A stretch of 64,000 nucleotides of DNA from Mucilaginibacter sp. SG564. GTDB taxonomy: Bacteria > Bacteroidota > Bacteroidia > Sphingobacteriales > Sphingobacteriaceae. The stretch covers positions 186,001 to 250,000 of the forward strand of contig NZ_JABGNA010000003.1 in assembly GCF_013149275.1 (NCBI RefSeq), in the 5' to 3' direction. This document shows, in pieces, positions 16,190 through 25,215 of this stretch; the first letter of the stretch is position 1; the number at the start of each line of letters is the position of its first letter. Position numbers and translations under genes: made by a program. The notes under the pieces are model-generated. The model saw only the letters and a program-made list of their open reading frames with translations, was not told the DNA's origin and did not search any database.

Positions 16190-18187
16190 TCAGCTCACTT
16201 CCAACACACCGTTACTGTAACTAACCGACTCTACCCTTTTCAGATGCACATTACTCACCGGTTTTACTACCAGCGGTATTTTTTCTATCCGGGTTTCGCT
16301 CGTATCCAAACCAAAAGCTTTGGCTTCTGACTGGGCCAGTTTTTTGATGGCGAAATAACTATTGAGGATAAATGCCTCCGAAGTGCTGAACAAGTTATTG
16401 TACGACAGGAATTTCTCCATGATCACAAACCTGAAATCGGCAGCTATTTTGTATTTGTTCAATGATTCGTACTGACTGGTAATGTCAATTTCCTTACGTT
16501 GCACCATGTCCTCCACTACATTTCTGAACAACACGTTCACTCTTGGCTGTATCCGGAAACCTAAGCGGAATTCGATACGGATTACTTTACCGGGCTCTAT
16601 CTGGTCAACGCTGTATTCCATGGTATAGGGTTCGTCGGTGCGTTCAATGTGCACAAACCAATAGGTATCAGCACGTTTGGGCCGGCGGCTCATGATGGAG
16701 TAAATGATCTTTTCTTCTATCTGCTTACCATTGTTGGCTTTGGTAAGATAGATGAGGTGCGTAGCGTATTTGTTTACCGTAGTATCAGCGCTCAGCGCAT
16801 TGAGCAAGGGCAGTTTTTCTTTAATGTCGATAAAATTCAGGAAGCGGTTATTGATCTTACGGGCCTTAAACCAAACATACATGGTAAATATCAAACCAAT
16901 TTCAAAACCTACGAAGAACAACCGGTGTATAATTTTCACGGCGTTGGCCACAAAAAACGAGAATTCCACCGTTAAAAACACGCACAATATCATGGTGACT
17001 ATCCATACCGGCCAATGTTTTACGTAGCGCATAAAGTAGTACATCAGTATAGTGGTACTGAGCATGGCAATAGTGATGCTGAAACCATAGGCGGCCGTCA
17101 TGGCGGCAGATGTTTTAAAGTACAGCGATACCAGGATACAGCCCACGCACAGGATCCAGTTGATGCTGGGGATATAAATTTGTCCGCGTATGTTGGATGG
17201 GTATTTGATGGTGATGCGCGGCCAGAAGTTCATACTTACCGCTTCACTGATCAAGGTGAATGAACCGCTGATCAAAGCCTGACTGGCAATAATGGTAGCC
17301 ATAGTAGCCAGCGCCACGCCGGGAATCAGGAACTGGTGTGGTACGATCTCAAAGAAAGGATTAACACCGGTAAAATCCTTGCCTGGGGCTTGCGCCAAAA
17401 CCCAGGCACCCTGCCCCAGATAGTTTAAAACCAGGGTAGTTTTTACAAAAATCCAGCTTACCTGTATATTTTTACGTCCGCAATGGCCCAGGTCTGAATA
17501 GAGCGCTTCGGCACCGGTGGTACACAAAAATACCGCGCCCAGCAGCCAGAAACCTTTGGGATGATCCATAAGCAGGCGCGCACCGTAATATGGGTTTAAA
17601 GCTTTAAATATAGATGGATGGTGTATTACCTGCATAGTGCCCAAAACGCCCAGCATCACAAACCAAAGCAGCATAATAGGCCCAAATGCCGAGCCCACCA
17701 CCTTGGTACCAAACTGCTGAAAAAAGAAGAGCAGGATAATAATACTGATCACGATGATCAAAATAAGGTTATTACCCGGCACAATAACGTTTGAGAAAGC
17801 AGGCACCAGGTTAAGCCCTTCAATAGCCGATGTTACGGATATGGGCGGAGTGATGATACCATCGGCCAGCAAGGTACCCGCGCCTACAATAGCAGGGATG
17901 GCCAGCCATTTGCCATAGCGCCTTACTAACGCATACAGAGAAAATATACCGCCCTCGCCTTTGTTATCGGCCTGCAGGGTGATTACGATATACTTAAAAG
18001 TGGTTTGAAGGGTAAGTGTCCAGAAGATACAGGATATAGAGCCCAATACCAATGCCATATTCACCTTGCCGCCCTCTACCAGTAAGGTTTGGAAAACATA
18101 CAACGGCGAAGTACCTATATCGCCAAAAATAATACCCAGGGTAACTATCAGACCCGCGAAAGAGAGTTGCTTAACGTGCGAATTCAT
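16190..18187 (-). CDS. kup: KUP/HAK/KT-family potassium transporter
   Basis: This 665-residue inner-membrane protein imports K+ with protons. It has the family signature near the N-terminus (VTLGIIFGDIGTSPLYVFQT), about 12 membrane helices over residues 10-440, the conserved ADNKGEGGIFSLYAL segment, and a soluble C-terminal domain (about residues 450-665). Length and motif order match Kup. A 42-codon reading frame upstream overlaps the first 17 bases of the gene and might be a leader peptide. Confidence 0.96.
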   Translation of the reverse strand: MNSHVKQLSFAGLIVTLGIIFGDIGTSPLYVFQTLLVEGGKVNMALVLGSISCIFWTLTLQTTFKYIVITLQADNKGEGGIFSLYALVRRYGKWLAIPAIVGAGTLLADGIITPPISVTSAIEGLNLVPAFSNVIVPGNNLILIIVISIIILLFFFQQFGTKVVGSAFGPIMLLWFVMLGVLGTMQVIHHPSIFKALNPYYGARLLMDHPKGFWLLGAVFLCTTGAEALYSDLGHCGRKNIQVSWIFVKTTLVLNYLGQGAWVLAQAPGKDFTGVNPFFEIVPHQFLIPGVALATMATIIASQALISGSFTLISEAVSMNFWPRITIKYPSNIRGQIYIPSINWILCVGCILVSLYFKTSAAMTAAYGFSITIAMLSTTILMYYFMRYVKHWPVWIVTMILCVFLTVEFSFFVANAVKIIHRLFFVGFEIGLIFTMYVWFKARKINNRFLNFIDIKEKLPLLNALSADTTVNKYATHLIYLTKANNGKQIEEKIIYSIMSRRPKRADTYWFVHIERTDEPYTMEYSVDQIEPGKVIRIEFRLGFRIQPRVNVLFRNVVEDMVQRKEIDITSQYESLNKYKIAADFRFVIMEKFLSYNNLFSTSEAFILNSYFAIKKLAQSEAKAFGLDTSETRIEKIPLVVKPVSNVHLKRVESVSYSNGVLEVS

Positions 18188-18299
18188 TCAATGAGATAAA
18201 AAAAGAGGGGTTGGATATGATACCTGCGAACGCTGCCGGGGAGATGGCTGCCAATTTTTTATTCTTAGGATCGGCAGCTAAAGAAAATAACAGCATCAT
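18171..18299 (-). CDS. possible 42-residue leader peptide overlapping kup
   Basis: The frame starts with two ATG codons (18299 and 18296) and encodes MMLLFSLAADPKNKK, a hydrophobic middle and ...LNEFAR. It stops at 18171, 17 bases inside kup in another frame. The overlap would allow translational coupling. No clear ribosome site or homologue is known to me, so this is only a candidate. Confidence 0.25.
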   Translation of the reverse strand: MMLLFSLAADPKNKKLAAISPAAFAGIISNPSFFISLNEFAR

Positions 18300-18505
18300 A
18301 CGTTAATTTGATTGATGATTCGCTATAGCCAAAATGCGTGCCGGGAGGTGTTTTATTTTGATAAAGATTTATATAACAGATACATAGTCAAAAACGCACA
18401 ATTTTAACCTCCATTTAAAACCTATCATTTTGATAGGTTTTATCATTTTGAGAGGGTAATTAGGAAGGTGTTTTTTGTAGAATCTTAGCAATTTTCCTCT
18501 CTCTA

Positions 18506-18591
18506 CGTCATTGCGAGCGTAGCGTGGCAATCCCCAATTAGCAAAGCCGCCCTGCATAGTTAGGGATTGCCACGCTACGCTCGCAATGACG
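18506..18591. repeat. perfect 29-bp inverted repeat, GTCATTGCGAGC family
   Basis: The left arm 18506-18534 begins CGTCATTGCGAGCGTAGCG, and the right arm 18563-18591 is its exact complement, with a 28-base loop. A second, more degenerate copy lies at 47398-47477. Between them and kup I see no gene in 18300-18637. Confidence 0.8.
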
Positions 18592-18637
18592 CACGGAAGT
18601 TAATTGGAGGATATGCAAAATATGACGCAAAAACAGT

Positions 18638-19495
18638 CTAAAACTGCACACCCCAGCGTTCTTCGATCCCTAATCCAAACAGGGCGAAATCATATTTTAC
18701 GGGATCTGTAGGGTCAAATTCACGCAGGCGGGCGGTGAGTTCGAGGGCGGTTTGCCAGTCGGTTTGTTTGCGGGTGATGAGCAGGAGCTTGCGGGCTACA
18801 CGGTCTACATGCAAATCAAGCGGACAAATGAGATCGGCCGGTTTAATACGGTTCCAGATACCAAAATCAACACCGCTATTGTCCTGGCGCACCATCCAGC
18901 GTAAAAACATATTCAACCGCTTACAGGTTGATTTTTGCGAAGGCGACGACACATGTTTTTTGGTACGGTGCGGGTAATCGGGCAGGGAAAAGAAATAGGA
19001 ACGAAAGTGGTTAAGGGCTATTTCAGCATCAATATCTCCATTTCTGTCATCCTGAGCGATAGCGAAGGATCTATCAGCAGACAGATTCTTCGTTTCACTC
19101 AGAATAACAAACTCTTTTATAGCTGGGGGCAAAAACGCATCCTCCAATGATTCAAACCTTTCATAATGATACCTGAAAAAGGCGATGAAATACAGGGTAT
19201 CGATATCGTTAAAGGTGCGATGCTTAAAGCTGAGCAGCTTTTTGAGGTCGACTTCCTCATGGTTGGTGATAAAATCATAAGGGGCACCATCCATGAGGGC
19301 GATGAGCTCCTTACATTTTTTGATGATGGTAACACGCTGCCCCCAGGATAAAGTAGCGGCCCAAAAACCCATGATCTCGATGTCCTGCTTGCGGGTAAAC
19401 AGATGCGGGATGGATATCGGGTCGTTCTCAATAAAACCGGGCTGGTTATATTGGGCTACTTTGGCGTCGAGGAAGGCTTTTGTATTTTCGATCAT
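18638..19495 (-). CDS. TIGR02757 (DUF2400) family protein with an in-frame palindrome insertion
   Basis: This 285-residue protein of unknown function is conserved across Bacteroidetes. Typical members are about 255 residues. Recognisable segments are IMGFWAATLSWGQRVTIIKK, LNMFLRWMVRQDN, GIWNRIKPADLICPLDLHVD and DFALFGLGIEERWG. The extra length sits near residues 128-155, where the peptide VILSETKNLSADRSFAIAQD is a translation of a REP-like palindrome (19046-19108). The 63-base element keeps the frame, so the protein is probably still made, with a surface loop of foreign origin. The promoter side borders a 7-mer array. Confidence 0.85.
   Translation of the reverse strand: MIENTKAFLDAKVAQYNQPGFIENDPISIPHLFTRKQDIEIMGFWAATLSWGQRVTIIKKCKELIALMDGAPYDFITNHEEVDLKKLLSFKHRTFNDIDTLYFIAFFRYHYERFESLEDAFLPPAIKEFVILSETKNLSADRSFAIAQDDRNGDIDAEIALNHFRSYFFSLPDYPHRTKKHVSSPSQKSTCKRLNMFLRWMVRQDNSGVDFGIWNRIKPADLICPLDLHVDRVARKLLLITRKQTDWQTALELTARLREFDPTDPVKYDFALFGLGIEERWGVQF
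19046..19108. repeat. REP-like palindrome inside a coding sequence
   Basis: GTCATCCTGAGCGATAGCG at its left end and CGTTTCACTCAGAATAAC at its right end are imperfect complements around GAAGGATCT/AGATTCTTC. The 63 bases equal 21 codons, so the host frame is preserved. Confidence 0.8.
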
Positions 19496-19500
19496 AATTT

Positions 19501-19600
19501 AGTATCAAGTAGCGAGTATCAAGTATCAAGTATCAAGTACAGAACCTTTGATTGTATATTCAAAAATCTTGATACCTGATACTAACTACTTGCTACTAAG
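19501..19600. repeat. paired 7-mer arrays (ATCAAGT / ACTTGAT)
   Basis: The left arm (19501-19540) repeats ATCAAGT, AGCGAGT, ATCAAGT, ATCAAGT, ATCAAGT. The right arm (19568-19600) is its complement in type (CTTGATACCTGATACTAAC). They fill the whole gap between two minus-strand genes and touch the stop codon of the trans-sulfuration enzyme. Confidence 0.7.
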
Positions 19601-20735
19601 AAAGCGCTTGTTTCAAATCGTCCAGCAGATCTTCGATATCCTCAACCCCTACGCTCAGGCGTAGCAGGTTGTCAACTACACCGGCTTTTTCACGTTCGGC
19701 TTTGGGGATGGAGCCGTGGGTCATGCTTACGGGGTGATTGATCAGCGATTCTACACCACCTAATGACTCGGCCAGTGAAAATACTTTGAATGACGATGCG
19801 ATCCGGAAGGTTTCCTTAAGATCAGCTCCCTTAAGTACGATAGAAATCATACCGCCAAAATCCTTCATCTGCTTTTTGGCGATACTGTGATTGGGATGAT
19901 CTGTAAAGCCTGGCCAGTATATTTTTTCGACCTTGGGATGCGTTTTCAGGAATTCGGCTATCTGACGGCCGTTCTCGCAATGGGCCTTCATGCGCAGGTG
20001 CAGGGTTTTGATACCACGCAGCACCAGGAAGCTATCCATTGGGCCCGGGGTAGCACCACAGGCGTTGTAAATGAACCATAGTTTTTTGTACAGTTCCTCG
20101 TCGTTCAGCATCAGGGCGCCCATCACCACATCGGAGTGACCGCCGATGTATTTGGTTACGGAATGCATCACCACATCGGCACCCAGGTCGATTGGATTTT
20201 GCAGGTATGGCGAAGCAAAGGTATTATCCACTACAAAAAGCAGACTTTTCTCTTTGGCTATCTTACCTATCGCCTCAATATCCACAATTTGCATGGTGGG
20301 ATTGGTAGGCGTTTCTATCCAGATGAGTTTGGTTTTATCGTTGGTATATTCGCGGATGATCTCAGGGTTCGACAGGTCCAAGAAATGGAACTTAATACCG
20401 TAATTAGCAAATATCTTGGTGAAGATCCGGTACGAACCGCCGTACAAGTCGTTCCCGGTGATCACTTCATCACCCGGGGCCAATAGTTTCATCACCGCAT
20501 CGGTAGCACCCATGCCGCTTGAAAAAGCGAGTCCGAATTTGGCGTTTTCCAATGCCGCCAAACAATCCTCCAGTGCCTTACGGGTTGGGTTGGTACCGCG
20601 CGAGTACTCATAGCCCTTATTATCACCCGGCGATTTTTGCCAATAGGTTGATGTCTGGTATATCGGCGTCATGATAGCGCCGGTAGTTGGATCGGGCTCC
20701 TGCCCTGCGTGTATAGCTTTTGTTGCGAATTTCAT
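19596..20735 (-). CDS. PLP-dependent trans-sulfuration enzyme (cystathionine gamma-synthase/lyase family)
   Basis: This 379-residue cytoplasmic enzyme of the Cys/Met metabolism PLP family has the N-terminal FATKAIHAGQEPDPTTGA, phosphate-binding YEYSRGTNPTR and SSGMGA, the aspartate in VVDNTFASPYLQNP, the PLP lysine (K195) in HSVTKYIGGHSD, and the C-terminal ESLINHPVSMTH with LLRLSVGVED. Sequence alone does not separate synthase from lyase activity. The ATG at 20735 aligns with the family start; an upstream ATG at 20759 would add 8 residues. 7-mer arrays flank it on both sides. Confidence 0.93.
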   Translation of the reverse strand: MKFATKAIHAGQEPDPTTGAIMTPIYQTSTYWQKSPGDNKGYEYSRGTNPTRKALEDCLAALENAKFGLAFSSGMGATDAVMKLLAPGDEVITGNDLYGGSYRIFTKIFANYGIKFHFLDLSNPEIIREYTNDKTKLIWIETPTNPTMQIVDIEAIGKIAKEKSLLFVVDNTFASPYLQNPIDLGADVVMHSVTKYIGGHSDVVMGALMLNDEELYKKLWFIYNACGATPGPMDSFLVLRGIKTLHLRMKAHCENGRQIAEFLKTHPKVEKIYWPGFTDHPNHSIAKKQMKDFGGMISIVLKGADLKETFRIASSFKVFSLAESLGGVESLINHPVSMTHGSIPKAEREKAGVVDNLLRLSVGVEDIEDLLDDLKQALS

Positions 20736-20754
20736 AGTACGTGCGTTAGCACGG

Positions 20755-20831
20755 TCCATAGTCGATAGTCAATGGACCATAGTAAAAAATAAATCACTCA
20801 TAGCTATGGACTATCGACCATTGACTATGGA
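20755..20831. repeat. paired 7-mer arrays (CCATAGT / CTATGGA)
   Basis: The left arm (20755-20783) reads CCATAGT, CGATAGT, CAATGGA, CCATAGT. The right arm (20803-20831) reads CTATGGA, CTATCGA, CCATTGA, CTATGGA. The arms are complementary and lie between the proS stop codon and the next minus-strand gene. Confidence 0.75.
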
Positions 20832-20840
20832 CTTCCTCAC

Positions 20841-22313
20841 CTAATAAGCCCTTGCAAACAGTACCCGCTGTGTCGACGGTTTGCCGGTGAGGATACATTT
20901 GCCCGCTTCCTGTTTGTTATCCAAAGGTATGCAACGGATTGTCGCCTTAGTTTCCTCTTTTATCTTTTGTTCGGTTTCTGATGTGCCATCCCAGTGAGCG
21001 CTCAGGAAACCTGGCTGCTCATCCAGCAGGCGTTTAAACTCGTCCCAGGTATCTACTTCGATGGTATTTTCGGCCCGGAAATCGAACGCTTTTTTGTAGA
21101 TGTTGTTCTGGATCTCTTCCAGCAGGCTTTCTATTTTCTGGGCCAAACCTTCCTGCGTAGTGGTTTCCTTGGTTTTGGTATCCCTGCGGGCCAGCTCAAC
21201 AGTACCGTTCTGCATATCGCGGCTGCCGATGGCTACGCGCAAAGGCACGCCTTTCAGTTCGTATTCGGCAAATTTGGCTCCCGGACGGTGGGTATCGCGT
21301 TTATCAAATTTCACGGAAATACCTTTCGCTTTCAGCTCCTTGGTCAGGCCTGCTACGTAAGCGGCAATATTGTCCAGCTCTTCGTCGTGCTTGTAAATAG
21401 GCACAACTACTACTTGTATAGGCGCCAGTTTTGGTGGCAATACCAGTCCGGCATCATCGGAGTGCGCCATGATCAGCGCGCCGATCAAACGGGTGGATAC
21501 ACCCCATGAAGTTGCCCAAACAAAATCCTGAACATTCTCCTTGTTGGTAAATTTCACATCAAAAGCCTTGGCAAAGTTTTGCCCCAGGAAGTGTGATGTA
21601 CCGGCCTGCAGGGCTTTACCATCCTGCATCAGGGCCTCAATACAATAGGTATCCAAAGCACCTGCAAAACGTTCGTTGGCAGTTTTACGGCCTTTTACTA
21701 CCGGCAGCGCCATCCAGTTTTCGGCAAAATCGGCATATACGTTCAGCATTTGCTCGGTTTCGGCAATGGCTTCTTCTGATGTAGCGTGCGCGGTGTGGCC
21801 CTCCTGCCATAAAAACTCGCTGGTACGCAGAAATAAACGGGTACGCATTTCCCAGCGCATCACGTTGGCCCATTGGTTTACCAGGATAGGCAGGTCGCGG
21901 TATGATTGTATCCAGCCCTTATATGTGTTCCAGATAATGGTTTCGGATGTGGGGCGGATGATCAGTTCTTCTTCAAGCTTAGCTTCTTCATCAACAATGA
22001 TATTACCTGCACCATCGTTTTTTAAACGGTAATGAGTAACCACGGCGCATTCCTTGGCAAAACCATCCACGTGGCTGGCCTCTTTACTAAAAAATGATTT
22101 GGGTATCAGCAGCGGGAAATAGGCATTCACATGCCCGGTATCTTTAAACATCTGATCCAGTATGGCTTGTATCTTTTCCCATATCGAATACCCGTACGGC
22201 TTAATGATCATGCAGCCTCTAACCGGCGAATATTCTGCCATGTCAGATTTTATAATCAGGTCATTAAACCATTGCGAATAATCTTCGTCTTTACTAATAA
22301 CACCTTTGCTCAT
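20841..22313 (-). CDS. proS: prolyl-tRNA synthetase, archaeal/eukaryotic-like type 3
   Basis: ProRS charges tRNA-Pro in the cytoplasm. This 490-residue enzyme has the short type-3 form without the bacterial INS editing domain. It has the class II motif 2 region with [16 protein letters not shown] and [11 protein letters not shown], motif 3, an anticodon-binding domain ([11 protein letters not shown]), and a C-terminal zinc-type domain ending in Tyr (FARAY), as this type usually does. ATG 22313 ([19 protein letters not shown]) fits the family; the longer frame to 22499 would overlap the divergent promoter region. A TAAATTTG box lies 51 bases upstream. Confidence 0.96.
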   Translation of the reverse strand: MSKGVISKDEDYSQWFNDLIIKSDMAEYSPVRGCMIIKPYGYSIWEKIQAILDQMFKDTGHVNAYFPLLIPKSFFSKEASHVDGFAKECAVVTHYRLKNDGAGNIIVDEEAKLEEELIIRPTSETIIWNTYKGWIQSYRDLPILVNQWANVMRWEMRTRLFLRTSEFLWQEGHTAHATSEEAIAETEQMLNVYADFAENWMALPVVKGRKTANERFAGALDTYCIEALMQDGKALQAGTSHFLGQNFAKAFDVKFTNKENVQDFVWATSWGVSTRLIGALIMAHSDDAGLVLPPKLAPIQVVVVPIYKHDEELDNIAAYVAGLTKELKAKGISVKFDKRDTHRPGAKFAEYELKGVPLRVAIGSRDMQNGTVELARRDTKTKETTTQEGLAQKIESLLEEIQNNIYKKAFDFRAENTIEVDTWDEFKRLLDEQPGFLSAHWDGTSETEQKIKEETKATIRCIPLDNKQEAGKCILTGKPSTQRVLFARAY

Positions 22314-22363
22314 ATTGATTGGAATATATAATTTTTGACTTGTGCGAATATTGTATATTGCGC

Positions 22364-22371
22364 CAAATTTA
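22364..22371 (-). promoter_or_regulatory. -7 promoter box of proS
   Basis: TAAATTTG on the minus strand matches TAnnTTTG and predicts a start site about 45 bases before the ATG at 22313, in the 103-base gap shared with the divergent lipoprotein gene. Confidence 0.5.
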
Positions 22372-22416
22372 TAAATTAAAAAGTTATTTGAACTCGAACT
22401 TTTCACATACCTGCAT

Positions 22417-23292
22417 ATGAAACGGAACATTGCTATAGGAATTTTTCTGATCGGCGCCATGGCGTTGAGTTCCTGCTCCACCACAACCAAGCTTGTCAAT
22501 CCGGAAACCAGTGATGATGTTTATTTTTCAAATGCAAAGGCGGGCGATGAACCTACTTATGCCGCGGCTGATAATTACAACCCCAACGTACAGCAAAACC
22601 AGGAATACCTGGATGACAACGATGATTATTTTTATTACGATGATTACGCGTCGCGCATTAACCGTTTCAACTACTTCTCTCCTTTTAGCTTTTATGACAA
22701 TTTATACTACGGTTACAGCGATCCATATTATAACAATGGCTTTAATTTAGGCTTTAACTATGGCCCCTGGGGCTATGGCTACTCTCCTTACGGCTATGGT
22801 GGCTGGGGATTGGGTTATGGTTACAGTGGATGGGGTTATGGATATGGTGGCGGATACTGGGGCGGATATGGTGGCTATTACGGTGGTGGCTATCCCGGCG
22901 GTTACTGGAGCAGCGGTTACTTTACCTCTGGCAGACCACGGCCTAACCGCGGACCAGGCATTCCATTTGGCAGTGGAGGAGGTGGGCGTGGTCCAATTGG
23001 CGTACCCGGCAACGGCTTACCAGGCCGCACACAACCGGGCAGCGGCATAGGCTATATACCCGGTGGCCGCGGCACAAACAACAACTATTCGCGACCGGTC
23101 CGTACAGATGCCCGTCCATCGCGTCCGGGCTATCAACAAACCAATGCCGATAATGCCCGACCAGTACAGCAACCACAGTATCAACCGCAGGTTGATCGTT
23201 CCTCTTCGGCTCCTTCCAACAACTCTGGAGGTGGCTCCAGAAGTTCAGGCGGCGGTGGTGGTGGCGGTGGCGGCAGACCAAGCAGACCATAA
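22417..23292 (+). CDS. Gly/Tyr-rich predicted lipoprotein
   Basis: This 291-residue protein starts with a lipoprotein signal (LSSC, Cys20). An acidic Asn/Asp/Tyr region follows (residues 30-85), then a strongly repetitive Gly-Tyr-Trp stretch (about 110-165, many GYG, GGY and GWG units), a Gly/Pro/Arg region, and a tail with a run of nine glycines. It should be anchored to the outer membrane by lipid. The aromatic-glycine composition recalls cell-surface low-complexity or prion-like proteins. No catalytic motif is visible and function is unknown. It is divergent from proS. The very long overlapping frames on the other strand and in other frames arise from its biased composition. Confidence 0.85.
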   Translation: MKRNIAIGIFLIGAMALSSCSTTTKLVNPETSDDVYFSNAKAGDEPTYAAADNYNPNVQQNQEYLDDNDDYFYYDDYASRINRFNYFSPFSFYDNLYYGYSDPYYNNGFNLGFNYGPWGYGYSPYGYGGWGLGYGYSGWGYGYGGGYWGGYGGYYGGGYPGGYWSSGYFTSGRPRPNRGPGIPFGSGGGGRGPIGVPGNGLPGRTQPGSGIGYIPGGRGTNNNYSRPVRTDARPSRPGYQQTNADNARPVQQPQYQPQVDRSSSAPSNNSGGGSRSSGGGGGGGGGRPSRP

Positions 23293-23395
23293 ATTTTATC
23301 AACCTGAAATTCCATGAAACGATCATGAGTATCGCTTTTAAAAAATGTACAATTGCTCATAATCGTTTCATCACCCAAAAAAACCGATCACACCG

Positions 23396-24892
23396 ATGAA
23401 AATAAAATACTTACTTAGTGTAATCGCTATAGTAGCTATTACCAAAAATAGTTTTGCGCAATACTCCCAGGACGTAGTCCGCTATTCAACCTTTCAAAAT
23501 GGCTCTACATCACGTATCAAAGCCATTGGTAATGCCGGTACGGCTATAGGCGGCGATTTGAGCTCTATTAGCGGCAACCCCGCCGGTTTGGGCTTTTTCA
23601 CCCACTCAGAATTTAGCATAACGCCCGAATTTAATGGTTCAAAAGTAAAATCCAATTATTTTGGGCAAGCCAATAATGCCAGCAAAAGCAGCGGCAATTT
23701 AAGCAATGCATCCATTGTGCATTATCAGCAACTTAACCGCCCAAAAGGGAGTGATAAAAGCAAGGGCTGGCTCAGCATCAATTATGGCGCAGGCTACAGC
23801 CGCACCAATAACTTTTATGAAAACATGGTTTACAACGGAAAAAACGCGGCCAACTCCATATCCGATTATTATGCAGGTACGGCCAATAACCATCCGGATG
23901 ACCCACTCGCGCAAGCGGCCTATAGTGATCGTTTAATCGATAAGTTTGCCACCCCTCAGGGCTTTGATTTCGGCAGTACCATTAATGTCCCCGTAAACCA
24001 AACAGGCACCATTTCGCGGGTAGGCGGTCAATCGGAGTTTAATTTAGCTATGGGGGCCAATTACAGCAATAAATTATACCTGGGTGTGAGTGTGGCTATA
24101 ACCGACCTCAGATATGATTATTCCCGTCAGTTTATTGAGGATGGCACCGCATCTATAATACCCAATGGGGGCGTTAATGGTGTTACAACCCCTTTCAGGT
24201 CTAACTACATACAAAATCAGTCAACCAGGGGTTCGGGTGCTAACATTAAGCTGGGGATTATTTACAAACCCGTTGAAGCCGTACGTTTAGGTTTCACCTT
24301 CACCTCTCCTACCTTTTACAGTATCAACGATGTAACTACCGAAGGATTGGCCACTTCCATTAATGGAAGACCAAACCAGCCTTATAATTCAGGTAATTAT
24401 GAACTAAACTACAATATGCGTACACCGCTTAAATTAACAGGCGGGGCCGCTTTTTTTATTGGCAAATATGGTTTTATCAGTGGTGATATAGACTATGTTG
24501 ATTATAAAACGGCCCATATCAGTAGTATCCCAGATGCTGGCTATAGCAACATCCCTGACATAACAGACATTAAAGCTAACTATCGCTCTGCCGTTAACGT
24601 ACGTGTGGGTGCCGAAGCCCGTGTAACCAGTATGTTTTATTTACGTGGTGGATACAGCCAGCAAGGTAGCCCGTTTAAAAATAATACCAGTGCAACAGAT
24701 GTAAGCAGTGATATCAAAACGGTTAGCGGTGGTATAGGCATAAGATTTGGCCAATACTATGTGGATGCCACTTACGCACACGTTACCGGTTCCGAAGCTT
24801 TTTCACCGTATCTGATCAATAATGGCAACCCGACGGCTAATTTTAAAAAGACAAATGATAACGGCTTTTTGACTTTAGGGTATCGGTTTTAA
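23396..24892 (+). CDS. OMPP1/FadL/TodX-family outer-membrane porin
   Basis: The protein (498 residues) has a signal peptide (MKIKYLLSVIAIVAITKNSFAQ), a short N-terminal plug region with SRIKAIGNAGTAIGGDLSSI and SGNPAGLGFF, then alternating beta strands ending in an aromatic residue (LTLGYRF), typical of an outer-membrane barrel. FadL-like porins pass hydrophobic compounds across the outer membrane; Bacteroidetes members are sometimes labelled hemin receptors without evidence. A small two-helix membrane gene follows after 12 bases and is probably co-transcribed. Confidence 0.9.
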   Translation: MKIKYLLSVIAIVAITKNSFAQYSQDVVRYSTFQNGSTSRIKAIGNAGTAIGGDLSSISGNPAGLGFFTHSEFSITPEFNGSKVKSNYFGQANNASKSSGNLSNASIVHYQQLNRPKGSDKSKGWLSINYGAGYSRTNNFYENMVYNGKNAANSISDYYAGTANNHPDDPLAQAAYSDRLIDKFATPQGFDFGSTINVPVNQTGTISRVGGQSEFNLAMGANYSNKLYLGVSVAITDLRYDYSRQFIEDGTASIIPNGGVNGVTTPFRSNYIQNQSTRGSGANIKLGIIYKPVEAVRLGFTFTSPTFYSINDVTTEGLATSINGRPNQPYNSGNYELNYNMRTPLKLTGGAAFFIGKYGFISGDIDYVDYKTAHISSIPDAGYSNIPDITDIKANYRSAVNVRVGAEARVTSMFYLRGGYSQQGSPFKNNTSATDVSSDIKTVSGGIGIRFGQYYVDATYAHVTGSEAFSPYLINNGNPTANFKKTNDNGFLTLGYRF

Positions 24893-24904
24893 TAAACATC
24901 CACA

Positions 24905-25108
24905 ATGACCACCTATAGAATAATCGGTATAGTATTGATTGTTATAGCAATAGGGATGTTTTTTCTTGAGGCCTCCCTGTTTGCATATCAAGGCCCACCA
25001 CTAAATCCAATTGTAAGTAAAATGGGAGAATATTCTTTCTTTTGGTGGTTGCCTACACTGATTGTGGGCCTAGGTCTGACCTTTGGCTCAAAAAAGAAGG
25101 ATAGGTGA
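24905..25108 (+). CDS. small two-helix membrane protein
   Basis: The 67-residue product has a helix at about residues 6-28 (IIGIVLIVIAIGMFFLEAS), a Pro-rich loop (YQGPPLNP), a second helix (FFWWLPTLIVGLGLTFG) and a basic tail KKKDR. It starts 12 bases after the porin gene. I recognise no family; size and placement support a real gene. Confidence 0.6.
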   Translation: MTTYRIIGIVLIVIAIGMFFLEASLFAYQGPPLNPIVSKMGEYSFFWWLPTLIVGLGLTFGSKKKDR

Positions 25109-25118
25109 TATGTAGCCA

Positions 25119-25215
25119 GTGATCGGTGTTATCGCCGTATCACTTTCCTACACTTATTCCGGCTATGAGATAAATGGTGCGGTGATAGCACCGACTATAA
25201 GCTTAATAGATTGAT
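25119..25215. repeat. about 95-bp dispersed repeat, copy 1
   Basis: It begins GTGATCGGTGTTATC and contains TTATTCCGGCTAT and GGTGATAGCACC. It aligns over most of its length with 28739-28828. Both copies sit just outside a gene end, here touching the stop codon of the barrel protein gene. Confidence 0.6.

Noticed and set aside
18188..18370. c-di-AMP (ydaO-type) riboswitch ahead of kup
   Set aside because: The conserved core of that riboswitch is not present; only a weak leader-peptide candidate is seen.
22943..23326. Long frames opposite and alongside the Gly/Tyr-rich lipoprotein
   Set aside because: They arise from the GC-rich glycine codons; only the plus frame from 22417 has a signal peptide and sensible composition.
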